This document shows, in pieces, positions 58,779-64,000 of a stretch of 64,000 nucleotides of DNA (positions within the stretch are counted from its first letter, which is position 1; each line of letters starts with the position of its first letter). The position numbers and the translations under genes were made by a program. Where the stretch lies: positions 1-64,000 of the forward strand of contig NZ_SLVY01000005.1 in assembly GCF_004345605.1 (NCBI RefSeq), written 5' to 3'. The notes below the pieces were generated by a model. It was not told where the DNA came from and did not search any database. It saw only the letters and a program-made list of their open reading frames with translations. This stretch comes from Rhodococcus sp. SMB37 (GTDB taxonomy: Bacteria; Actinomycetota; Actinomycetes; Mycobacteriales; Mycobacteriaceae).

Positions 58779-60077
58779 CTACGTTGCGAGCTGCCTGTCC
58801 AGGCGATCGATCTTCGCCTTCACCTGCGCGTACTGCGCAGACGTCGGGGCGAGGGTGGTCAGATAGGCCGACCACGCCGCCAGGTCGTCGCGCCCGTGGA
58901 TCGAGGCCGTCCACCGAGCGAGCAGATCCGAATCACCGCCACGCAACAGCGCCGCCTGCACCCGGGTGCGCAGGTCGTCCCGGATCTCCTCGACACCGGG
59001 CGCGTCCGAGCCGGGCAGTACCGGGCCGCTGTAGATACGGACGGCCGACGCGGCGTCACCGCGATCGAGCGCGCGGCGCACTTCCGCGACGTCCGTGTCC
59101 AGCTCGGTGAGCAGCCGATACGGCCGCGATCCGAGATGCTCCGGTCCGAGCACTTTCCGCAGACGGGACATTTCGGCCCGGATCGTGACGGAGTCGAGTT
59201 CACTCTCGTCGAGCAGCACGGCGAGTCGGTCCGAGCTCAGGCCTTCGGGATGATCGGCGAGGATCAGCAGGATCTCGGCGTGCCGTTGTGACAGGTGTGT
59301 CCGCTCACCGCCGTTGCGGAGCGTCGGCCGGCCGGAGCCGAACGTGTCGAGTCGCGGCGCCGATGAGGCGAACAGGTGCGGCGAGGTCATCATGTGCAGC
59401 CGAAGTTCGGCTTCGGCTGCCACCACGGTCGCGCGGACCAGTTGCAGGACTTCCGGGACCGCCACCCTCGACCCGCCGGTGATGTCGATGGCCCCGAGGA
59501 TCCGCCCGCTGGTCGGGTCGTGCACGGGCGCCGCCGAACAGCTCCAGTCGTGCACGGTGCGGTTGAAGTGCTCGGCAGCGAAGATCTGCACCGAATGGTC
59601 CAGCGCCAGAGCAGTTCCCGGAGCATTGGTGCCCACGCGATCTTCGCTCCAATCCGCACCCTCGACGAAGCTCATGGATTGCGCGCGGTCGCGCGCGCTG
59701 TGATCACCCTCCACCCACAGCAGCCGGCCCTGTTCGTCGCTGATGGCGACGAGGAGACCGCTGTCGGCGGCATCTTCGACGAGAAGCTTGCGCACGACCG
59801 GACGGATCAACGCCATCGGATGGCCGACACGGTACTGCTCGAGTTCGTGGCCTGAGAGCAAGGCCGGCTGCGCGACCAGATCGGGGTCGATTCCTCTTCG
59901 CAGGCTCCGGAGCCAGGAGTCGTGCACCACCGGCCGCACTCCGTCGGGCCGCCGTCCCCCGGATGCGCCGATGATCGTGCCGTGCGCGCGTAGCACTGCG
60001 CGCGCATGCGCAACTGCATCCTCACCTGGACGCAGCGCCACCCAGGGGTTGGTCGTCGCGGTCCCACGATCGGTCAT
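58779..60077 (-). CDS. GAF-domain transcriptional regulator with C-terminal winged helix (432 aa)
   Basis: Probable regulator of the acetaldehyde dehydrogenase gene directly downstream. The N-terminal ~240 residues resemble the AcoR sensor: VVHDSWLRSLRRGIDPD, GLLVAISDEQGRLLWVEGDHSARDRA, GADWSEDRVGTNAPGTALALDHSVQIFAAEHFN, and WSCSAAPVHDPTSGRILGAIDITGG. There is no AAA domain. Residues ~270-345 form a winged-helix part (LSQRHAEILLILADHPEGLSSDRLAVLLDESELDSVTIRAEMSRLRKVLG), followed by a helical C-terminus. The start is ATG 60077 with GGAGG about ten bases upstream. It lies 60 bases after mftG on the same strand. The ligand is unknown; an alcohol or aldehyde would fit the neighbourhood. Confidence 0.88.
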   Translation of the reverse strand: MTDRGTATTNPWVALRPGEDAVAHARAVLRAHGTIIGASGGRRPDGVRPVVHDSWLRSLRRGIDPDLVAQPALLSGHELEQYRVGHPMALIRPVVRKLLVEDAADSGLLVAISDEQGRLLWVEGDHSARDRAQSMSFVEGADWSEDRVGTNAPGTALALDHSVQIFAAEHFNRTVHDWSCSAAPVHDPTSGRILGAIDITGGSRVAVPEVLQLVRATVVAAEAELRLHMMTSPHLFASSAPRLDTFGSGRPTLRNGGERTHLSQRHAEILLILADHPEGLSSDRLAVLLDESELDSVTIRAEMSRLRKVLGPEHLGSRPYRLLTELDTDVAEVRRALDRGDAASAVRIYSGPVLPGSDAPGVEEIRDDLRTRVQAALLRGGDSDLLARWTASIHGRDDLAAWSAYLTTLAPTSAQYAQVKAKIDRLDRQLAT

Positions 60078-60102
60078 CTGGCGGCGTCCTCCATGCGGCC
60101 AC

Positions 60103-60118
60103 TGTAGTCCGAATCACA
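60103..60118 (-). promoter_or_regulatory. CRP-like site upstream of the GAF regulator
   Basis: On the minus strand TGTGA-TTCGGA-CTACA, eight of ten CRP consensus positions. It contains the same 11-mer as the site upstream of the acetaldehyde dehydrogenase gene. It lies in the 60-base gap between mftG and the regulator, which may therefore have its own promoter. Confidence 0.4.
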
Positions 60119-60137
60119 GCAGAAGTGTGTGGCCGGT

Positions 60138-61610
60138 TCAGCTCGATTCGACCGCGATGCGGTGGGCGAGCATCACTGCCGTCGCATGCGGGCCCCGGCT
60201 CGGCACCTCGGGAAACACGGAGGTGTCGACGATGCTCAGTCCCTCTATGCCGTGGACTCGGCATCTCTCGTCGACCACAGAGTGCTCGTCGTCCCCCATA
60301 CGACACGTGCCGGACAGGTGCAGCGATGTCCCGAGGTGGGCTACGAGCCACGCGTCGCTGGGATCTCCCCTCCCGGGTTCGACAGCGACACTCCCGGGTG
60401 CAACGACGCCCGTCATGCCCGAGAGAAGATCGGCTGCCGTGCGGACACCGACGCGCGCCGTGGCGCGATCGTCGGGATGCGCGAGATAACGGTAGTCGAG
60501 AACCGGCGGCATCGACGGATCCTGCGGATTCAGCATCACGCGTCCGCGGCTGCGGGGGCGCGTGAGCACGACGCCGAGCACCGGGTCGACGACACCGCTG
60601 CCGGGTATCGCCGTACCGAACGGCACCGTGTACGCCCGGAATTCGAGCGTGTCGGTGTGCAGCACGGTTTCCAGGAGCGGTGCCGGCACGGGAACCGCGT
60701 TCCGGTATCGGTACGGCACAGCGATTTCCGGGTGGTCGCTGAATCCGTCACCCACTCCTGCAAGATGGTGAACGACGTCGATTCCCAGGCTCCGCAGTTG
60801 CGACGAGTGGCCGATTCCCGACAGCATCAGGAGTTGCGGTGAGCACACCGCGCCCGCACACACGACGACGCGCCCGGCCTCGATCCGGCGGACACTCGCA
60901 CCGTCCCCGACCTCGACGCCGGTCGCGCGCCCCCCCGACAGAACGATCCGAACGACCTTCGTTCCGGTCTGCACCGACAGGTTGGGTCGGCCCATCACGG
61001 GCATGAGGTAGGTGAGCCCCGGCCCGTTGCGCGCGCCGTCGCGCACGTTCATCGGCACACGGCCGACCCCCACCGGTCCAGGTGCGTTGAGGTCCTCGAC
61101 CGGGTGGTGGCCCGCCGCCACAGCCGCAGTGTGGAATGCGGCGGACACCGGGTGGAGCCGGTCGGGCGGCGTGCGCATGACCGGGATGAGGCCGTCACTG
61201 CCGTGTATCCCACCGATGACGTCGGCATCCGTCTCGATCGCCCGAAAGTACGGGAGTACCTCGTCGTACGACCAGGATCGTGGCCACTGCTCGAAATCGT
61301 CGGGGCGTGCCCGAATGAAGTACGCACCATTGACGGCGCCGGAACCGCCGAGGCCACGGCCACGCACCACGGTCACGTCGCGTCCCTCCGTGAGGTGCGC
61401 CGAATAGGCTGCGGTCCACTCACTCCCGGGTCCGACCGGGAGCAGTGCGGCATCACGCAGCTCCGACGGAAGAGTGGGCCCCCGGTCGTACCCTCGTCCG
61501 GCTTCGAGCAGCAACACCGAACGACCGGGATCGTCGCTCAGCCGCGCGGCGACCACACTGCCGCAGCTGCCACCACCGACCACCACCACGTCGGCACGCT
61601 CCGGGAACAT
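60138..61610 (-). CDS. mftG: Mycofactocin-associated GMC oxidoreductase (490 aa)
   Basis: FAD-dependent glucose-methanol-choline oxidoreductase. In mycobacteria MftG reoxidises reduced mycofactocin and passes electrons toward respiration, which is needed for growth on ethanol. Sequence: ADVVVVGGGSCGSVVAARLSD (FAD-binding GxGxxG-type loop), RGRGLGGSGAVNGAYFIRARP (GMC signature region), VVVCAGAVCSPQLLMLSGIG (GMC signature 2), then SLHLSGTCRMG with the catalytic histidine and SRGPHATAVMLAHRIA with the second. Length is typical. The ATG at 61610 is one base from the mftF stop, so translation is coupled. With mftE and mftF adjacent in the usual order, the assignment is firm. Confidence 0.95.
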   Translation of the reverse strand: MFPERADVVVVGGGSCGSVVAARLSDDPGRSVLLLEAGRGYDRGPTLPSELRDAALLPVGPGSEWTAAYSAHLTEGRDVTVVRGRGLGGSGAVNGAYFIRARPDDFEQWPRSWSYDEVLPYFRAIETDADVIGGIHGSDGLIPVMRTPPDRLHPVSAAFHTAAVAAGHHPVEDLNAPGPVGVGRVPMNVRDGARNGPGLTYLMPVMGRPNLSVQTGTKVVRIVLSGGRATGVEVGDGASVRRIEAGRVVVCAGAVCSPQLLMLSGIGHSSQLRSLGIDVVHHLAGVGDGFSDHPEIAVPYRYRNAVPVPAPLLETVLHTDTLEFRAYTVPFGTAIPGSGVVDPVLGVVLTRPRSRGRVMLNPQDPSMPPVLDYRYLAHPDDRATARVGVRTAADLLSGMTGVVAPGSVAVEPGRGDPSDAWLVAHLGTSLHLSGTCRMGDDEHSVVDERCRVHGIEGLSIVDTSVFPEVPSRGPHATAVMLAHRIAVESS

Positions 61611-61611
61611 G

Positions 61612-63030
61612 TCAGTTCCGGATGTCAGGGATCAACGCGGACGGATCGCGGGCGTCGATCGCGCCCTTCCACAGGCCGGCGCCGTAGGCGAGGTCGTCGA
61701 GTCGTTTGTAGATCACGTAGCGGATCGGATCGATCCCGCCGTCCTCGCGATGCCCGATCCAGTCCCAGATACCCTCGGCCACAGCGAAAGCCAGGACAGC
61801 TCGTCGAACCTTCGACGAGAACAGCGACGCGACCACGGTCACCGGCCAATAGTGCCGGCACACCGCCGACGCAACCTGCCACAGACCACCGGCGAACCCT
61901 TGCGCGGTGAGGACCGCGGCGATCCGTGTCGGCTGATCGAGTTCGGCGAACATCCGGCGCAGCCGGATGAGTGTCACCACCTGGGTCAGCAGCGCGCCGA
62001 CCACACCGACCCGGGTGAGGGTCGCCAGCGCGAGGCAGGCAAGCAGAGTCCAGATCGACATCACCATCGGGGGCACCGACCCGGGATGCCGGGCAGCCAA
62101 TGGGGCAGCGCCCGTTCCGTAGAACGCCTTGCGGGTGATCCAGTTCCGGAACTTGGTCCGGTGATCGTGCGCGACCCGTGCGATCGGTTCGTATCTCAGC
62201 CGCCAACCGTCGGTCTGCAGTCGCCAGCACAGGTCGACATCTTCCGCGACCTGCATCGACTCGTCGAATCCGCCGCACGCTTCGAGCGCGTGACGGCGCA
62301 CGAGCAGAGCAGCGCTCGGCACGTAGGAGACGGGGCCGCCGGCGACCACCGCGGACTCGCGTCGCCCCAGGTCCAGCGACGATCGCGCGTGCTCGTACCG
62401 TCCGAGCGCGCCGCTGTCCGGATCGAGCGCGACGATGCGCGGGGCCACGAGTGCGACCGCCGGGTCGCTGAAGTGTCCGAGACCCGCCTCGAGCCACCCG
62501 AGGCGGGGCACGACATCGGAGTCGAGAAAAGCCACGAATTCCGTTGATGCATCACGTAATCCAGTGTTCCGGGCAGCGGCAGGACCCCGCGACACATCGT
62601 GCCGAAGCACACGGACCTTGCCCTTCTCGGGAGTCTTGATCGGAGTGTCGGAGCCGTCGTCGACGACGATGACCTCGTGCCCGTGCAACGCTTCCAGCAG
62701 CCGTCGCAGGCCCGCCTCGTTGTTCTTGGTGGGGATCACCACCGTGACGTCGGACGTCGACGGCAGCACGGCGGGTCGGGGGTTCCCCACACCGGAGTCG
62801 AGCAGACGCCTCGCCACCACCGCCGTCTGCGAATCGACGACCCTGAGGAAATCTCCGTCGATCATGGACGCGGCCGCGGGCGCGAGTTTGAGCATCCGCG
62901 TGGGCGAACCGCCGATCAGGACACGGCCCGCGGCGAACTTGCGTACCCGTGGATCGATACGCACCCCGAAGCCGTCGGGAAGCCTGGCCAGTCGGGTCTG
63001 CGCGACCCGAGGTGATGTCGCCTGACTCAC
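61612..63030 (-). CDS. mftF: Mycofactocin glycosyltransferase, GT2 family (472 aa)
   Basis: Adds a glucose chain to the mycofactocin precursor. The GT-A core shows [56 protein letters not shown] (DxD metal site) and [28 protein letters not shown], typical of processive GT2 enzymes. The N-terminal ~90 residues ([22 protein letters not shown]) are characteristic of MftF. The C-terminal third has hydrophobic helices that may hold it at the membrane. The start is taken as GTG 63030, because it overlaps the mftE stop (GTGA) and GGAGGCTTCG lies directly upstream; a GTG at 63060 would overlap mftE further. Confidence 0.95.
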   Translation of the reverse strand: MSQATSPRVAQTRLARLPDGFGVRIDPRVRKFAAGRVLIGGSPTRMLKLAPAAASMIDGDFLRVVDSQTAVVARRLLDSGVGNPRPAVLPSTSDVTVVIPTKNNEAGLRRLLEALHGHEVIVVDDGSDTPIKTPEKGKVRVLRHDVSRGPAAARNTGLRDASTEFVAFLDSDVVPRLGWLEAGLGHFSDPAVALVAPRIVALDPDSGALGRYEHARSSLDLGRRESAVVAGGPVSYVPSAALLVRRHALEACGGFDESMQVAEDVDLCWRLQTDGWRLRYEPIARVAHDHRTKFRNWITRKAFYGTGAAPLAARHPGSVPPMVMSIWTLLACLALATLTRVGVVGALLTQVVTLIRLRRMFAELDQPTRIAAVLTAQGFAGGLWQVASAVCRHYWPVTVVASLFSSKVRRAVLAFAVAEGIWDWIGHREDGGIDPIRYVIYKRLDDLAYGAGLWKGAIDARDPSALIPDIRN

Positions 63031-63785
63031 CGAAGCCTCCCCTCCGTCCCTGGTTGCCACCGGGCGACCTGTGCGGTCGCACGCTCCACCAGATTCGCGA
63101 ACATGTCGGCCCCGAGTTCGGCGGTCGATCCGGCCGGATCACCCAGCACACCGTTCGCAGACACCGAAACGATACCGGCTTCGCGCAGCCGCGGCATCAA
63201 AGTGCGGAGCGGTTCGGTCGCACCCGCTGCAGCACGGCTCATATCGACCGTGTCGGGGGCTAGATGCAACATCAGGCTCGTCTCGGTGATGCCCGCGTGA
63301 GCGTCGGCCCCGGGGACCGCGCACGGCAACCACGCGACATCCCGGCCCTCGTAGCGCAGCAGCGCGACGGCTTCGGCCAGCGGATACGCATTGCCGCCGT
63401 GCCCGTTGACGAACAGCACCCGATCCGCCCACCGGCACGCCGAGCGGCCGTACTCGACGAACATCGCTTTCGTGACGTCGGCGCCGATCGACACGGTGCC
63501 CGGGAACCCCTCGTGCTCGCCGCTCGCGCCGTAGGCGATCGGCGGGGCGAGCGCGACGTCGGGCAGGGCCTCGGTGACGGCCAGGGCGATGCGGGTGTCG
63601 GTGTCGAGGGGCAGGTGGGGACCGTGCTGTTCGAATGCCCCCACGGGAACCGCGACCGTTACCCCGTGGGTTTCGACATCTGGCCAATAGGCGGCCGCAA
63701 GCTCCCGTTTGACGTCCTCCCGGCCGTGAACGACCGGGATTCCTCCTGCAGCACTACGCGCCACTCCGGTGGGTTCCTGTTTCAC
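63027..63785 (-). CDS. mftE: Mycofactocin precursor peptidase, creatininase family, with transposon-derived N-terminus (252 aa)
   Basis: Cuts the modified C-terminal dipeptide from the MftA peptide during mycofactocin synthesis. Creatininase-family motifs: [24 protein letters not shown] (metal ligands Glu, His, Asp), [31 protein letters not shown] and [13 protein letters not shown]. The core from [10 protein letters not shown] onward is intact. The first ~25 codons ([26 protein letters not shown]) read through sequence that looks like the right end of a TnpB element, including its terminal hairpin. The only good start I see is GTG 63785, with GGGAGG upstream also inside the element. The insertion therefore appears to have replaced the native start. 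mftD and earlier genes are beyond the window. Confidence 0.92.
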   Translation of the reverse strand: MKQEPTGVARSAAGGIPVVHGREDVKRELAAAYWPDVETHGVTVAVPVGAFEQHGPHLPLDTDTRIALAVTEALPDVALAPPIAYGASGEHEGFPGTVSIGADVTKAMFVEYGRSACRWADRVLFVNGHGGNAYPLAEAVALLRYEGRDVAWLPCAVPGADAHAGITETSLMLHLAPDTVDMSRAAAGATEPLRTLMPRLREAGIVSVSANGVLGDPAGSTAELGADMFANLVERATAQVARWQPGTEGRLR

Positions 63786-63900
63786 AGGGACTTACCTCCC
63801 GCTAGACGGCAGGATTTACGGTCCCTCCGCAGGCGTTCAACCACTCCGCACGTCCTGCGGCGTGGATGTTCTTCGCAGCGTTGAGGTCGCGGTCGTGGAC
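63709..63900 (-). ncRNA. Putative omega-RNA (reRNA) of the TnpB element
   Basis: In this transposon class the guide RNA covers the 3' end of tnpB and the element's right end, with the guide just past the right end. Here the scaffold would end at the hairpin and GTCAA, and the guide would be read from mftE sequence. The 5' limit is approximate. Inferred from family knowledge; no transcript is shown. Confidence 0.45.
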
Positions 63901-64000
63901 CACCCCGCACGCTGTGCACTGCCACTCCCGAATCGAAAGCGGTTTCGGGCCGTCCCTCTTCCCACACGCCGAGCACAACTGACTCGACGGGAACCAGCGG
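63802..64000 (-). CDS. tnpB: TnpB-family RNA-guided nuclease, C-terminal 65 residues, 5' part outside window
   Basis: The visible end reads [17 protein letters not shown], then [23 protein letters not shown], then [20 protein letters not shown] before TAG at 63802. This is the zinc-ribbon (two CxxC pairs) followed by the last RuvC aspartate motif [10 protein letters not shown] of TnpB (OrfB of IS605-type elements). It lies 17 bases upstream of the mftE frame on the same strand. The catalytic N-terminal and central parts are beyond the window, so activity cannot be judged. Confidence 0.9.
   Translation of the reverse strand, partial: RWFPSSQLCSACGKRDGPKPLSIREWQCTACGVVHDRDLNAAKNIHAAGRAEWLNACGGTVNPAV

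Larger units (their letters stand above)
63709..64000 (-). mobile_element. Right end of a TnpB-encoding IS200/IS605-type element, partial
   Basis: Comprises the last codons of tnpB, about 90 bases of downstream sequence, a hairpin at 63718-63739 (arms TCCCGGTC / GGCCGGGA on the minus strand) and a terminal GGACGTCAA ending at 63709. Actinobacterial TnpB elements typically end in exactly this hairpin-plus-GTCAA pattern. The junction lies inside codon 26 of the mftE frame. The left end is outside the window. Confidence 0.75.

Overview
This is a high-GC actinobacterial chromosome segment, most likely Rhodococcus or a close relative in the Mycobacteriales. The evidence is the codon bias, a mycofactocin-linked NDMA-dependent alcohol dehydrogenase, mycofactocin genes and very large non-ribosomal peptide synthetases (NRPS). 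The genus is an inference. Every gene I can support lies on the minus strand; the long plus-strand frames are shadows of the NRPS genes. Genes are described below in transcription order, from high to low coordinates.

Right end (57-64 kb): the tail of a TnpB (IS200/IS605-type) element abuts mftE, followed by mftF and mftG, the last genes of a mycofactocin cluster whose front half lies outside the window. The transposon right end appears to supply the start codon and first codons of the mftE frame. Next come a GAF-domain regulator, an acetaldehyde-type aldehyde dehydrogenase and a DUF779 protein. An ethanolamine permease (with an apparent single-base frameshift) and eutB/eutC follow. EutBC makes acetaldehyde from ethanolamine, which the adjacent dehydrogenase can oxidise.

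Middle (40-52 kb): a winged-helix protein, an MHS-type MFS transporter, then a run of acyl-CoA synthetase, AcoR-like regulator, aldehyde dehydrogenase and NDMA-dependent alcohol dehydrogenase. The alcohol dehydrogenase family uses mycofactocin as its electron acceptor, so this run is functionally tied to the mft genes. A GlsB/YeaQ-type membrane protein, a CitE-like lyase with acetoacetate-CoA ligase, and a small membrane protein follow. Four CRP/GlxR-like sites and one 9-bp-arm inverted repeat sit in the gaps of this catabolic region.

Left (1-40 kb): two giant NRPS genes form one assembly line. NRPS1 (6,996 aa) carries modules 1-6 and the condensation (C) domain of module 7. NRPS2 (more than 6,290 aa, cut by the left edge) starts with the adenylation (A) domain of module 7 and continues through module 12, which ends in an epimerization domain. 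Specificity codes read by eye give Ser at modules 3, 7 and 9 and Thr at module 5; the others are not assigned with confidence, and modules 6, 10 and 11 share one code. The first C domain resembles EntF/DhbF, suggesting an aryl- or acyl-capped peptide. The proteins meet inside module 7 through homologous ~95-residue end domains that look like A-domain remnants. The NRPS genes also hold near-identical internal segments suggesting recombination between modules. No thioesterase, MbtH, aryl-carrier or export gene is inside the window.
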